Assembly: GCF_040947875.1 (NCBI RefSeq)
Contig: NZ_JBFRXN010000002.1
Coordinates: 1,674,001 to 1,738,000 of the forward strand
Source of the DNA: Pseudomonas sp. MYb118
GTDB taxonomy: Bacteria > Pseudomonadota > Gammaproteobacteria > Pseudomonadales > Pseudomonadaceae
DNA: 64,000 bases
Reading direction: 5' to 3'
The notes below the pieces were generated by a model, which saw nothing but the letters and a program-made list of their open reading frames with translations, did not search any database and was not told the origin of the DNA. Shown one piece after another: positions 53,173-64,000 of this stretch; positions within the stretch are counted from its first letter, which is position 1; each line of letters begins with the position of its first letter. Position numbers and translations under genes: made by a program.

Positions 53173-55599
53173 ATGTCGTCACTTTCCCGCCTTCGTCTCC
53201 ACCCGCTTGCCCTGGCCACGGCCCTTGTGCTGCCGGCCATGGTGCTGCCCGGTGCGGCCGTGCTGGCCGCCGAGCAGGCCCGCGTACTCGCCTTCGACAT
53301 TCCTGCCGGCCCGCTCAGCGCGCGGCTCAACCAGTTCGCCGAGCAGGCCGGAATCTACCTCAGCGGCGATACCCGCCTGACCGAGGGCAAGCAAGCCAAC
53401 GCCCTGCGCGGCAGCCACAGCCCGCAACAGGCGCTGGCGATCCTGCTGGCCGGCAGCGGCCTGAGCGCGCAACCACTCGGCGACAACCGCTACCTGCTGC
53501 AAGCCATCACTCAAGGCGACTCGGCCCTGCAACTGGGGGCAACCACCATCGGCGCCCTCCTGGACCCTGCCACCACCGAAGGCACCGGCTCCTTCACCTC
53601 ACCGGTGACCTCTATCGGCAAGGGCACCAAGCGGGTCAAGGACATTCCCCAGTCAGTCAGCGTAGTCACCCGTGAGCGCATGGATGAACAGAACCTGCGC
53701 ACGGTCACCGAAGCCCTTGGGCAGACACCAGGTATCACCGTGGTGCCGTCGTTCACCGGCAGCCAGTTCTATTCCCGTGGTTTCTTCATCAACAGCTTCC
53801 AGTACGACGGCGTGCCCCTGGAGCGTCAGCTGTACGCCCGTGGTTCGAGCTTCAGCGGGCAGACCGCGATCTTCGACCGGGTCGAAGTGTTGCGCGGTCC
53901 CCAGGGTTTGCTCGAAGGCGGCGGCGATCCGTCCGGCGCGGTCAATCTGGTGCGCAAGCGCCCAACCGCCGAGGCGCAGACCCACCTCAGCGCCAAGGCC
54001 GGCTCCTGGGACCACTACGGTGCGCAACTGGACACCAGCGGGCCGCTGGACAGCGAAGGGCGTGTACGCGGGCGCTTCGTGGCGGATTACGACACCACCA
54101 ACTCCTTCGTCGATCAAGTCGGCGCCGACAACCAGACGTACTACGCCGCCCTCGACTTCGACCTGAGCGACGCCACCACCCTGGGCCTTGGCTACAGCCA
54201 CGAGCGCACCGACGCCACGCCCTACACCATGGGCCTGCCCAACTACGGCGATGGCAGCATGCCGCGCTTCGGCCGCTCCACCTACCTGGGAACCGATTGG
54301 GATAACTGGGACAAGCGCCAGGACACCTACTACCTGGACCTGACCCACCACCTCGACGACAACTGGAGACTCAAGGGCAGCCTGGTCAACATTCGCGAGT
54401 TCAACGATTTCAAATACCTGCAACGACGCGGTCGCATCGACTCGGCCACCGGCTTCTCCGGCGATGCCTACGCCTTCGACTACTTCTCCGAGCACTGGGG
54501 CGGCGACCTCAATGTCACCGGCGATCTGCAGGTGTTCGACCGGCGTCTGGGGGTGACCGTCGGCGGCAACTATTCGCGGTTGAAGAGCCGCGATATCTGG
54601 GGCGCGCGCTACAACGTGGTACGACCGCTGAATGTATTCAACTTCGATTCGGATGTCGCCGAGCCGAGTGATGCGTCCATCTATGCCGCGAACAAATGGG
54701 ACGACGGCTATACCTCGACCCAGAAAGGCATTTATGCGGTGGGCGACTACCAGTTGACCGATCGCCTGTCGTTCATCCTCGGCAGCCGGCTGTCCACCTA
54801 TCGCACCGTGTTCGACTCGGACGGTCCGTGGGGCGTCACCCGCAGCGAAGCGAACAAGACCGGCAAGCTGACGCCGTACGCCGGCCTGGTCTACGCCCTC
54901 AACGAGGACTGGAACGCCTACGCCAGCTACACCGAGATCTTCAAGCCGCAGACCCAGCGCACCGCCGCCGGGGCGATCCTCGAACCGCGTACCGGTACCA
55001 GCTACGAGATCGGCCTCAAGGGTGAGCTGGCCGATGGACGCCTCAACACCAGCTTCGCCCTGTACCAGATGGAACAGGACAATATCGGCCTGGTGGATTC
55101 TTCAGTGACTGGCGAGACGTGTGGCGGAACCTGCTATGTACCGTCGGGAACCATTCGCAGCCGGGGCTTCGAGGCGGAAATCAGCGGAGAAGTGGCGCAG
55201 GGCCTGGAACTGTATGCGGCCTATACCCTGAACCTGATCAAGTACATGGACGAAGCACCGGCGACCACCGCAGCGAACATCACCGGGACCACGGATACGC
55301 CGAAGCACATCCTGCGCACCTGGGCCAACTACCGCCTGCCGGGCGACTTGAAGGCGCTGTCAGTGGGTGGCGGGGTCAATGCCCAGAGCCGGGCGGCGGG
55401 GTATGGCTACTACGGGCGCGAGCAAGGTGGTTACGCCGTGTGGAACGCGCGGGTGGCCTATGACTTCGACGAGCACCTGACGGCGGCGCTGAACCTCAAC
55501 AACGTGTTCGACCGGCGCTACTACGAGGCGGTGGACTATGACCACAACTTCTATGGCGACCCACGCAATGTGCTGATGAGCCTGGATTACAAATTCTGA
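53173..55599 (+). CDS. TonB-dependent siderophore receptor with signalling (STN) domain
   Basis: The 808-residue outer-membrane receptor has a signal peptide (about 1-33) and an STN signalling domain (about 39-115, FDIPAGPLSARLNQFAEQAGIYLSGD). A plug domain follows (SVVTRERMDEQNLRTVTEALGQTPGI, about 163-260), then a 22-stranded barrel ending DYKF. The STN domain confirms coupling to the FecR/FecI pair upstream. The ligand is probably a hydroxamate or pyoverdine-like siderophore, judged only from similarity to FpvA/FoxA-class receptors; it cannot be fixed from sequence. Confidence 0.93.
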   Translation: MSSLSRLRLHPLALATALVLPAMVLPGAAVLAAEQARVLAFDIPAGPLSARLNQFAEQAGIYLSGDTRLTEGKQANALRGSHSPQQALAILLAGSGLSAQPLGDNRYLLQAITQGDSALQLGATTIGALLDPATTEGTGSFTSPVTSIGKGTKRVKDIPQSVSVVTRERMDEQNLRTVTEALGQTPGITVVPSFTGSQFYSRGFFINSFQYDGVPLERQLYARGSSFSGQTAIFDRVEVLRGPQGLLEGGGDPSGAVNLVRKRPTAEAQTHLSAKAGSWDHYGAQLDTSGPLDSEGRVRGRFVADYDTTNSFVDQVGADNQTYYAALDFDLSDATTLGLGYSHERTDATPYTMGLPNYGDGSMPRFGRSTYLGTDWDNWDKRQDTYYLDLTHHLDDNWRLKGSLVNIREFNDFKYLQRRGRIDSATGFSGDAYAFDYFSEHWGGDLNVTGDLQVFDRRLGVTVGGNYSRLKSRDIWGARYNVVRPLNVFNFDSDVAEPSDASIYAANKWDDGYTSTQKGIYAVGDYQLTDRLSFILGSRLSTYRTVFDSDGPWGVTRSEANKTGKLTPYAGLVYALNEDWNAYASYTEIFKPQTQRTAAGAILEPRTGTSYEIGLKGELADGRLNTSFALYQMEQDNIGLVDSSVTGETCGGTCYVPSGTIRSRGFEAEISGEVAQGLELYAAYTLNLIKYMDEAPATTAANITGTTDTPKHILRTWANYRLPGDLKALSVGGGVNAQSRAAGYGYYGREQGGYAVWNARVAYDFDEHLTAALNLNNVFDRRYYEAVDYDHNFYGDPRNVLMSLDYKF

Positions 55600-55622
55600 T
55601 TGTGAGTTGACCGTTCGGGCCC

Positions 55623-55680
55623 TATCGCTGGCAGGCCAGCTCCCACAGTGACTGCGTGTACCGCAAGACCTGTGGGAGAT
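55623..55680. repeat. Degenerate REP pair
   Basis: CTATCGCTGGCAGGCCAGCT and the truncated inverted TGTGGGAGAT around a spacer resemble a decayed REPIN. It lies between the receptor gene and glmS, just beyond the attTn7 position. Confidence 0.6.
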
Positions 55681-55681
55681 T

Positions 55682-55713
55682 GGATGGTTTCAGGCAAGCC
55701 TGTGGATAACTTA
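55682..55713 (-). other. Expected attTn7 insertion point downstream of glmS, unoccupied
   Basis: Tn7 inserts about 25 bases beyond the glmS stop, directed by TnsD binding to the conserved end of the coding sequence. The glmS stop is the TAA at 55713-55711, so the target is near 55686. No Tn7 end or transposition gene is seen; the next features are a degenerate REP and the receptor gene. This is knowledge-based, not a visible motif. Confidence 0.6.
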
Positions 55714-57543
55714 TTCCACAGTCACCGACTTCGCCAGATTGCGCGGCTGGTCGACGTCGGTGCCCTTGAGCACGGCGACGTAGTACGACAGCAGTTGCAG
55801 CGGAATGGTGTAGAGGATTGGCGACAGGATGTCGTGGATGTGCGGCATGTGCACAACATGGGTGCCTTCGCCGTTGGTCATGCCGGCCTTCTCGTCGGCG
55901 AACACGATCAACTGGCCGCCACGGGCGCGGACTTCCTGCAGGTTGGACTTGAGCTTTTCCAGCAATTCGTTGTTCGGCGCAACGGTGACCACCGGCATGT
56001 CGTTATCCACAAGGGCCAGCGGACCGTGTTTGAGTTCACCGGCCGGGTAGGCTTCCGCGTGGATGTAGGAGATTTCCTTGAGCTTGAGCGCCCCTTCCAT
56101 GGCCACCGGGAATTGCGCGCCACGGCCGAGGAACAGCGTGTGGTTCTTCTCGGCGAACAGTTCGGCGATTTTCTCGACGGTGCTGTCCATGGCCAGGGCT
56201 TCGCCCAGGCGGGTTGGCAGGCGACGCAGTTCTTCGACCAGCGTGGCTTCCACGCCTTTGGCCAGCGTCCCGCGCACCTGACCCAGGGACAGGGTCAGCA
56301 ACAGCAGGCCTACCAGTTGGGTGGTGAACGCCTTGGTCGAGGCGACGCCGATTTCGCGGCCGGCCTGGGTCAACAGGGTCAGGTTGGATTCACGCACCAG
56401 CGAGCTGATGCCGACGTTGCAGATGGCCAGGCTGGCGAGGAAACCCAGCTCCTTGGCGTTGCGCAGCGCGGCCAGGGTGTCGGCGGTTTCGCCGGACTGG
56501 GAGATGGTCACGAACAGCGTGTCAGGTTGCACCACCACCTTGCGGTAGCGGAATTCGCTGGCGACTTCGACCTGGCACGGAATGCCGGCCAGCTCTTCCA
56601 GCCAGTAACGGGCAACCATGCCGGCGTGGTAGCTGGTGCCGCACGCGACGATCTGCACGTTGCGCACTTTGGCGAACAGCTCGGCGGCCTGTGGGCCGAA
56701 CGCCTGCACCAGCACGCCCGTCGGGCTCAGGCGACCTTCGAGGGTGCGCTGCACGACGGCCGGTTGTTCGTGGATTTCCTTGAGCATGAAGTGGCGGAAT
56801 TCGCCCTTGTCGGCGGCTTCGGCACCGTCGCGATACTGCACGGTTTCACGCTCGACGGCTTTGCCGCTGATGTCCCAGATTTGCACGCTGTCACGGCGGA
56901 TTTCGGCGATATCGCCCTCCTCCAGGTACATGAAGCGGTCAGTGACCTGGCGCAGCGCCAACTGGTCGGAAGCCAGGAAGTTTTCCCCCAGGCCCAGACC
57001 GATCACCAGCGGGCTGCCGCTGCGGGCGGCAACCAGGCGATCCGGTTGCGCAGCGCTGATCACGGCCAGGCCGTAGGCGCCATGCAGCTCTTTGACGGTG
57101 GCTTTGAGGGCCACGGTCAGGTCACCCAGGTCCTTGAGTTTGTGGTTCAGCAGGTGCGCGATCACTTCGGTGTCAGTGTCGGAGGTGAACACGTAACCCA
57201 GGCCTTTGAGCTGTTCGCGCAGGACTTCGTGGTTCTCGATAATGCCGTTGTGCACCACCGCCAGGTCGCCGGAAAAATGCGGGTGGGCGTTGCGTTCGCA
57301 CGGCGCACCGTGGGTCGCCCAACGGGTGTGGGCAATGCCGAGGCGGCCGACCAGAGGCTCGGCTTCGAGAGCGGCTTCCAGCTCACTGACCTTGCCCGGG
57401 CGACGCATGCGTTCGAGCTTGGCGTCGTTGGTCAGCACCGCGACACCGGCACTGTCGTAACCGCGGTATTCAAGGCGCTTGAGGCCTTCGAGCAGGATGG
57501 CGGTGATGCTACGTTCTGCAACTGCGCCGACAATTCCACACAT
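55711..57543 (-). CDS. glmS: Glutamine-fructose-6-phosphate aminotransferase
   Basis: The 610-residue enzyme makes glucosamine-6-phosphate for cell-wall precursors. The class II amidotransferase domain starts MCGIVGAV with catalytic Cys2 (1-~240). Two SIS isomerase domains follow ([40 protein letters not shown]), and the end is [11 protein letters not shown]. It is one base from glmR and there is no visible glmS ribozyme. The carboxyl-terminal coding part is the Tn7 target recognition region. Confidence 0.97.
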   Translation of the reverse strand: MCGIVGAVAERSITAILLEGLKRLEYRGYDSAGVAVLTNDAKLERMRRPGKVSELEAALEAEPLVGRLGIAHTRWATHGAPCERNAHPHFSGDLAVVHNGIIENHEVLREQLKGLGYVFTSDTDTEVIAHLLNHKLKDLGDLTVALKATVKELHGAYGLAVISAAQPDRLVAARSGSPLVIGLGLGENFLASDQLALRQVTDRFMYLEEGDIAEIRRDSVQIWDISGKAVERETVQYRDGAEAADKGEFRHFMLKEIHEQPAVVQRTLEGRLSPTGVLVQAFGPQAAELFAKVRNVQIVACGTSYHAGMVARYWLEELAGIPCQVEVASEFRYRKVVVQPDTLFVTISQSGETADTLAALRNAKELGFLASLAICNVGISSLVRESNLTLLTQAGREIGVASTKAFTTQLVGLLLLTLSLGQVRGTLAKGVEATLVEELRRLPTRLGEALAMDSTVEKIAELFAEKNHTLFLGRGAQFPVAMEGALKLKEISYIHAEAYPAGELKHGPLALVDNDMPVVTVAPNNELLEKLKSNLQEVRARGGQLIVFADEKAGMTNGEGTHVVHMPHIHDILSPILYTIPLQLLSYYVAVLKGTDVDQPRNLAKSVTVE

Positions 57544-57544
57544 G

Positions 57545-58321
57545 CTATTTCTCCTGACTGACAGCCGCGCAAATCAAGTTGATGCCGCGGGCCTGAATCT
57601 GATCCCGTGCCTCGAGCGGCAGGCGATCATCGGTAATTAGGGTATGGACACTGCTCCAGGGCAGTTCCAGGTTGGGGATCTTGCGGCCGATCTTGTCGGC
57701 TTCGACCATTACGATCACTTCGCGGGCGACATCAGCCATGACCCGGCTGAGCCCCAGCAGTTCATTGAACGTGGTGGTGCCGCGTACCAGGTCGATGCCA
57801 TCGGCACCGATGAACAACTGGTCGAAATCGTAGGAGCGTAGTACCTGTTCGGCGACCTGGCCCTGGAAGGATTCGGAATGCGGGTCCCAGGTGCCACCGG
57901 TCATCAACAGCACCGGTTCGTGCTCGAGCTCGCTCAAGGCGTTGGCGACGTGCAGGGAATTGGTCATCACCACCAGGCCCGGCTGCTGGCCGAGTTCGGG
58001 GATCATCGCCGCCGTGGTACTGCCGCTGTCGATGATGATCCGCGCATGTTCGCGAATGCGCTTGACCGCCGCACGGGCGATGGCCTGTTTATAAGTCGAA
58101 ACGGGCTGGCCGATATCGGCCACCAGCTCTTGAGGCATGGTGATCGCCCCGCCGTAACGGCGTAGCAGCAGGCCATGGCTTTCGAGCGCCGCCAGATCCT
58201 TGCGAATCGTAACTTCCGAAGTTTCGAAACGCTTGGCCAACTCGTCCACGCTGACTTCACCCTGCTCATTGAGCAAGGCAAGGATATTGTGGCGTCGTTG
58301 GGGGGTGTTGCGTTTCGACAT
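57545..58321 (-). CDS. glmR: DeoR-family regulator adjacent to glmS
   Basis: The 258-residue protein has an amino-terminal helix-turn-helix ([43 protein letters not shown], 5-47) and a DeoRC sugar-phosphate-binding domain ([32 protein letters not shown]). In P. aeruginosa the gene between glmU and glmS is called glmR and is implicated in amino-sugar control. It is followed closely by glmS and may regulate it. Confidence 0.9.
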   Translation of the reverse strand: MSKRNTPQRRHNILALLNEQGEVSVDELAKRFETSEVTIRKDLAALESHGLLLRRYGGAITMPQELVADIGQPVSTYKQAIARAAVKRIREHARIIIDSGSTTAAMIPELGQQPGLVVMTNSLHVANALSELEHEPVLLMTGGTWDPHSESFQGQVAEQVLRSYDFDQLFIGADGIDLVRGTTTFNELLGLSRVMADVAREVIVMVEADKIGRKIPNLELPWSSVHTLITDDRLPLEARDQIQARGINLICAAVSQEK

Positions 58322-58429
58322 GGCTTAGTAAGTTTCGATTCGAAAGATAACGTAAGCAATCAAAACCTATTGGCGAAATTTCGTCAAGCGGGGTGCGATA
58401 AAAAACATCTGTGGATAAAAGGAGATACC

Positions 58430-58519
58430 TGTAGGAGCGAGCTTGCTCGCGATAGGGTGTGTCAGTCACATTGATATCAACTGTCACACCGTCATCGCGA
58501 GCAAGCTCGCTCCTACAGG
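58430..58519. repeat. REPIN with an extended inner stem
   Basis: TGTAGGAGCGAGCTTGCTCG (from 58430) and its inverted partner CGAGCAAGCTCGCTCCTACA (ending 58517) form the arms. Inside, GGTGTGTCAGT and ACTGTCACACC pair with a single mismatch, so the whole ~88-base unit can fold into one long hairpin. It lies between glmU and glmR. Confidence 0.85.
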
Positions 58520-58555
58520 GGGGCGGGAATCACACTTGTTTCAATTGTGGATAAC

Positions 58556-59923
58556 TCAGCCTTTCTTGACCTTCTCCGGCCGTTTCCAGCCGTCGATGTT
58601 CTTCTGACGAGCACGACCGACCGCCAACTGGGCTTTATCCACATTCTGGGTGATGGTCGAGCCCGCTGCAGTGGTTGCACCACTGGAGATATCCACAGGC
58701 GCCACCAGCGAGTTGTTGGAACCGATGAACACGTCTTCGCCCAGCACGGTTTTCCACTTGTTCACACCGTCGTAGTTGCAGGTGATGGTGCCCGCGCCGA
58801 TGTTGGTCCGCGCGCCGATCTCGGCATCGCCGAGGTAAGACAGGTGGCCGGCTTTTGCGCCTTCGCCCAGATGGGCATTCTTCAGTTCAACAAAGTTACC
58901 CACATGCGCGCGAGCCTCCAGCACGGAGCCTGGACGCAGGCGGGCGAATGGCCCGGCATCGCTGCCTTCGCCGAGCACCGCACCTTCGATGTGGCTGTTG
59001 GCCTTGATCACCACGCCTTTGCGCAGGGTACTGTCCTTGATCACGCAATTGGGCCCGATCACCACGTCGTCTTCGATGACCACCTTGCCTTCGAGGATCA
59101 CGTTGATGTCGATCAGCACGTCGCGGCCAACGGTGACTTCACCGCGCACATCGAAACGCGCCGGGTCGCGTAGCGTCACGCCTTGCGCCATCAAACGGCG
59201 GGCGGCGCGCAGCTGATAGTGGCGCTCCAGCTCGGCCAGTTGCTTGCGATCGTTGGCGCCCTGCACTTCCATGGCGTCGTGCGGCTGTTCGGTGGCGACC
59301 ACCAGCCCATCGTTGACGGCCATCGCAATCACGTCGGTGAGGTAGTACTCGCCCTGGGCATTGTTGTTGGAGAGTCGGCTCATCCAGCCGCTCATCTGCG
59401 CGAATGGCAGCGCAAGAATGCCGGTATTGCCTTCAGTGATCGCCCGCTGCGCTTCGTTGGCGTCTTTTTGCTCGACGATGGCGGTGACCTTGCCGGCGGC
59501 ATCACGCACGATACGGCCGTAACCAGTCGGGTCGTCGAGCTCGACGGTGAGCAGGCCCAGCTGCTGCGGCGCGACTTTTTCGAGCAGGCGTTGCAGGGTA
59601 TCCACTTCGATCAACGGCACATCGCCGTAGAGAATCAGTACGGTATCGGCCTTGATGTAGGGCACGGCTTGAGCCACCGCGTGGCCAGTACCGAGTTGTT
59701 TGTCTTGCAGGACGAAATTCAGGTCATCCGCCGCCAGACGCTCGCGCACGGCGTCCGCACCATGACCGATCACCACGTGAATACGTTGTGGATCGAGCTG
59801 TCGCGCGCTGTGGATAACATGGCCGAGCATCGAGTTGCCGGCAATCGGGTGCAGAACCTTTGGCAGCGCCGAGCGCATACGAGTGCCCTGGCCAGCGGCG
59901 AGGATAACAATTTCAAGAGACAT
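58556..59923 (-). CDS. glmU: Bifunctional N-acetylglucosamine-1-phosphate uridyltransferase / glucosamine-1-phosphate acetyltransferase
   Basis: The 455-residue enzyme makes UDP-GlcNAc. The uridyltransferase domain starts [26 protein letters not shown] (4-29). The carboxyl half is a left-handed beta-helix of hexapeptides with the acetyl-CoA site [20 protein letters not shown] and ends near the [12 protein letters not shown] loop. The start gives the usual length. It lies between the ATP synthase operon end and glmR. Confidence 0.97.
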   Translation of the reverse strand: MSLEIVILAAGQGTRMRSALPKVLHPIAGNSMLGHVIHSARQLDPQRIHVVIGHGADAVRERLAADDLNFVLQDKQLGTGHAVAQAVPYIKADTVLILYGDVPLIEVDTLQRLLEKVAPQQLGLLTVELDDPTGYGRIVRDAAGKVTAIVEQKDANEAQRAITEGNTGILALPFAQMSGWMSRLSNNNAQGEYYLTDVIAMAVNDGLVVATEQPHDAMEVQGANDRKQLAELERHYQLRAARRLMAQGVTLRDPARFDVRGEVTVGRDVLIDINVILEGKVVIEDDVVIGPNCVIKDSTLRKGVVIKANSHIEGAVLGEGSDAGPFARLRPGSVLEARAHVGNFVELKNAHLGEGAKAGHLSYLGDAEIGARTNIGAGTITCNYDGVNKWKTVLGEDVFIGSNNSLVAPVDISSGATTAAGSTITQNVDKAQLAVGRARQKNIDGWKRPEKVKKG

Positions 59924-59984
59924 GACTGGCTACCAATCCTGGGTGGTCAGCGGCTGCGACCAAAGTGATGAACATCGAAAAAGA

Positions 59985-60012
59985 AAAAAGGGTAGCCGAG
60001 GCTACCCTTTTT
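59985..60012. terminator. Terminator between atpC and glmU
   Basis: GGGTAGCC (59990-59997) and GGCTACCC (60000-60007) form an eight-pair stem. An A-run lies on the left and a U-run on the right (TTTTT from 60008), so it can terminate in both directions. It is the expected end of the atp transcript, 27 bases past the atpC stop. Confidence 0.9.
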
Positions 60013-60038
60013 AATCAATCGCGCAACAAGACGACCTG

Positions 60039-60464
60039 TTAGTGGCCGAACTTCTTGCGGATCTGCTGGACGGTGCGCAGCTGAGCTGCAGCCTCGGCCA
60101 GACGTGCGGAAGCAGAACCGTAATCGAATTCCGCGCCCCGCTCATGCAGGGCTTTCTCGGCAGCCTTGACGGCTTCCTGAGCGGAGGCTTCGTCCAGGTC
60201 GGCAGCACGTTGCACGGTGTCGGCAAGAACCTTGACCATGTTCGGCTGAACCTCGAGGAAACCGCCGGAGATGTAATACACCTCCTCTTCCCCGCCCTGC
60301 TTGACCAGGCGGATCGGACCTGGCTTCAGATTAGTGATCAGCGGCGCGTGACCCAGGGCGATACCAAGATCACCCAGTGCACCGTGCGCAATCACCATCT
60401 CGACCAGACCGGAAAAGATTTCTCCTTCCGCGCTGACGATATCGCAATGGACTGTCATAGCCAT
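60039..60464 (-). CDS. atpC: ATP synthase F1 epsilon subunit
   Basis: The 141-residue subunit links the gamma shaft to the c-ring and can inhibit ATPase activity. It opens [22 protein letters not shown] with the beta-sandwich domain, then the helical hairpin ([39 protein letters not shown]). It is the last gene of the atp operon, ending 27 bases before a terminator. Confidence 0.97.
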   Translation of the reverse strand: MAMTVHCDIVSAEGEIFSGLVEMVIAHGALGDLGIALGHAPLITNLKPGPIRLVKQGGEEEVYYISGGFLEVQPNMVKVLADTVQRAADLDEASAQEAVKAAEKALHERGAEFDYGSASARLAEAAAQLRTVQQIRKKFGH

Positions 60465-60509
60465 CTGATTGCCTCAACCTAAATTAGCGCCCGTTGCCGG
60501 GCGCCGGGA

Positions 60510-61913
<1,404 letters not shown>

Positions 61914-62774
61914 TTAAACCGCGGCAGCGCCGCCGACGATTTCCGAGATCTCTTGGGTGATCGCAGCCTGACGCGCCTTGTTGTAGACCAGCTGCAATTC
62001 GCTGATCAAATCACCGGCGTTGTCGGTAGCGTTCTTCATCGCGATCATCCGCGCAGCTTGTTCAGCCGCGTTGTTCTCGACCACCGCCTGGTAGACCTGC
62101 GACTCCACGTAACGCACCATCAAGCCGTCAAGCAGCTCTTTGGCGTCCGGTTCGTACAGATAATCCCAGTGGTGCTTGAGTTCCTGATCCGGGGTTGCCA
62201 CCAGTGGAATCAACTGCTCCACGGTAGGCGATTGCGTCATGGTGTTGACGAACTTGTTGGATACCACGGACAGGCGATCGATACGGCCGTCCAGATAAGC
62301 ATCCAGCATCACCTTGACGCTGCCGATCAGGTCATTGATCGACGGCTCTTCACCCAGATGGCTGATAGCTGCAACGACGTTACCGCCGAAGTTGCGGAAG
62401 AATGCCGCACCCTTGCTACCAACGACACACAGGTCGATCTCGACGCCGTTTTCGCGGTTTACCGCCATGTCCTTGACCAAAGCCTTGAACAGGTTGGTGT
62501 TCAAGCCACCACACAGACCACGGTCACTGCTCACTACGACATAACCGACGCGCTTTACTTCGCGGTCGATCATGAACGGGTGGCGATATTCCGGGTTAGC
62601 GTTGGCCAGATGACCAATAACCTGGCGGATGCGCTCCGCATAAGGACGGCTAGCAGCCATGCGCATTTGTGCCTTGCGCATTTTGCTGACCGCCACTTTT
62701 TCCATGGCGCTGGTAATTTTTTGCGTGCTTTTGATGCTCGCAATCTTACTGCGAATCTCTTTTGCGCCTGCCAT
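61914..62774 (-). CDS. atpG: ATP synthase F1 gamma subunit
   Basis: The 286-residue central shaft subunit begins with the coiled-coil helix [35 protein letters not shown] and ends with the second shaft helix [29 protein letters not shown]. It lies between atpA and atpD as in all F1 operons. Confidence 0.97.
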   Translation of the reverse strand: MAGAKEIRSKIASIKSTQKITSAMEKVAVSKMRKAQMRMAASRPYAERIRQVIGHLANANPEYRHPFMIDREVKRVGYVVVSSDRGLCGGLNTNLFKALVKDMAVNRENGVEIDLCVVGSKGAAFFRNFGGNVVAAISHLGEEPSINDLIGSVKVMLDAYLDGRIDRLSVVSNKFVNTMTQSPTVEQLIPLVATPDQELKHHWDYLYEPDAKELLDGLMVRYVESQVYQAVVENNAAEQAARMIAMKNATDNAGDLISELQLVYNKARQAAITQEISEIVGGAAAV

Positions 62775-62824
62775 GTAACACCTATCAGGTTAGCAAGCGG
62801 GAGCCTCGCGGCCCCCGCTGCGGC

Positions 62825-64000
62825 TTACCAGGTTTGGGTGGCCTTGAACTTCTCGATACCGGCTTTGAGGCCAGCGTCGATTTCGTCGTTGAAATCACCC
62901 TTCACGTTGATCTTCGCCATCAAGTCGGCGTGATCGCGGTTGAAGTAAGCAATCAGCGCTTGCTCGAAGCTGCCGACCTTGGCGTTTTCAACGTCAGTCA
63001 GGAACCCACGCTCAGCGGCATACAGCGACAGCGACATGTCGGCGATCGACATTGGCGCGTATTGCTTCTGCTTCATCAGCTCGGTTACGCGCTGACCATG
63101 CTCAAGTTGCTTACGGGTCGCTTCGTCCAGGTCAGAAGCGAACTGGGCGAATGCCGCCAGTTCACGGTACTGAGCCAGAGCGGTACGGATACCACCGGAC
63201 AGCTTCTTGATGATCTTGGTCTGAGCGGCACCACCCACACGGGATACCGAAACACCGGCGTTCACTGCAGGGCGGATGCCCGAGTTGAACATGGCCGATT
63301 CCAGGAAGATCTGACCGTCGGTGATGGAAATCACGTTGGTCGGAACGAACGCGGAAACGTCGCCAGCCTGGGTTTCGATGATCGGCAGTGCGGTCAGGGA
63401 ACCGGTTTTGCCAGTCACTGCGCCGTTGGTGAACTTCTCTACGTACTCTTCCGAAACGCGGGATGCGCGCTCCAGCAGACGGGAGTGGAGATAGAACACG
63501 TCGCCTGGGTAAGCTTCACGTCCTGGTGGACGGCGCAGCAGCAGGGAAATCTGGCGGTAAGCCACTGCTTGCTTGGACAGATCGTCATAAACGATCAGCG
63601 CGTCTTCACCGCGGTCGCGGAAGTATTCGCCCATGGTGCAACCGGAGTACGGTGCCAGGTATTGCAGTGCAGGAGATTCCGAAGCACTGGCAGCCACGAT
63701 GATCGTGTTGGCCAGGGCGCCGTTTTCTTCCAGCTTGCGAACCACGTTGGCGATGGTCGATTGCTTCTGACCGATTGCCACGTAGACGCAGAAAATGCCG
63801 CTGTCTTTCTGGTTGATGATCGCGTCGATCGCCAGAGCGGTTTTACCGATCTGACGGTCACCGATGATCAGCTCACGCTGGCCACGGCCGACAGGGATCA
63901 TGGCATCGACAGCCTTGTAGCCAGTCTGTACAGGCTGGTCTACCGACTTACGCCAGATCACGCCTGGAGCAACTTTCTCGACCGCGTCGGTCTCGGTGTT
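62825..64000 (-). CDS. atpA: ATP synthase F1 alpha subunit, carboxyl-terminal part
   Basis: About 390 codons are present; the frame stays open to the window edge, so the amino-terminal beta-barrel and about 120 residues are missing. Visible are [29 protein letters not shown] (P-loop), the [11 protein letters not shown] region with the conserved Arg finger, and [19 protein letters not shown] near the end. It is upstream of atpG in the operon, read leftwards. Confidence 0.97.
   Translation of the reverse strand, partial: NTETDAVEKVAPGVIWRKSVDQPVQTGYKAVDAMIPVGRGQRELIIGDRQIGKTALAIDAIINQKDSGIFCVYVAIGQKQSTIANVVRKLEENGALANTIIVAASASESPALQYLAPYSGCTMGEYFRDRGEDALIVYDDLSKQAVAYRQISLLLRRPPGREAYPGDVFYLHSRLLERASRVSEEYVEKFTNGAVTGKTGSLTALPIIETQAGDVSAFVPTNVISITDGQIFLESAMFNSGIRPAVNAGVSVSRVGGAAQTKIIKKLSGGIRTALAQYRELAAFAQFASDLDEATRKQLEHGQRVTELMKQKQYAPMSIADMSLSLYAAERGFLTDVENAKVGSFEQALIAYFNRDHADLMAKINVKGDFNDEIDAGLKAGIEKFKATQTW

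Noticed and set aside
55648..57561. 637-codon plus-strand frame opposite glmS
   Set aside because: Antisense shadow of glmS with no recognisable domain.
8650..58519. REP elements as a CRISPR array
   Set aside because: They are single or paired, scattered over 50 kb and palindromic, with no regular spacers or cas genes.

Overview
This window is high-GC chromosomal DNA from a Pseudomonas, most likely of the P. fluorescens group. The evidence is the combination of REP/REPIN repeats (GCGAGC..GCTCGC and GGGCAAGCCCGC types), the pycA/pycB-LysR-RpiR cluster, the glmU-glmR-glmS-atp order, and a zinc-starvation (Zur) cluster arranged as in pseudomonads. The atp operon and glmS at the right end, plus two near-perfect parS (ParB) sites at 26072 and 38243, indicate that the window lies in the origin-proximal part of the chromosome.

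Layout. 1-1953: a divergent MocR-type regulator (partial), a PaiB-like FMN-binding protein and two GNAT acetyltransferases. 2018-3922: a hipA-hipB toxin/antitoxin pair in inverted order, with four evenly spaced operator-like palindromes upstream, lying against the surviving 3' end of an autotransporter gene. 4002-9685: two-subunit pyruvate carboxylase, its LysR regulator, and an RpiR/HexR-like regulator preceded by its own palindrome. 9780-21340: a GGDEF/EAL membrane protein, uvrD, and assorted housekeeping genes (EamA transporter, Tim44-like protein, SMI1/KNR4 protein, cation/proton antiporter, acyl-CoA thioesterase, pdxY, DUF3301).

21337-31798: the zinc-starvation block. It has two COG0523 (CobW/ZigA) GTPases, a small secreted protein and an amidase. 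It also has a long operon of folE2, a metal ABC importer (three genes), a gamma-carbonic anhydrase, a second dihydroorotase, and a 298-residue threonyl-tRNA-synthetase-like protein. That last protein lacks the whole catalytic domain and has also lost three of the four key editing residues. Zur-like palindromes lie at 23945 and 25625. A third Zur-like palindrome (41274) precedes a tightly overlapping four-gene operon (35301-41243) of three SPFH (HflK/HflC-like) proteins, one with a histidine-rich amino-terminal tail, and a P1B-type ATPase. I read that operon as a probable zinc-related membrane system and as one of the two most interesting objects here.

Between and after these lie a DUF3617 protein, cardiolipin synthase and cyclopropane fatty acid synthase. 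Further right are an orphan dihydrolipoamide dehydrogenase, Lrp and LysE-type genes, an uncharacterised envelope gene pair (TPR-like plus DUF3142 lipoprotein), a glutathione transferase, a LysR regulator and a chemoreceptor. 51575-55599 is a FecI-FecR-TonB receptor iron-uptake module. The right end holds glmS (with the empty attTn7 target just beyond it), glmR, glmU and the distal part of the ATP synthase operon (atpC, atpD, atpG, partial atpA). I saw no rRNA or tRNA gene, CRISPR array or complete insertion sequence.
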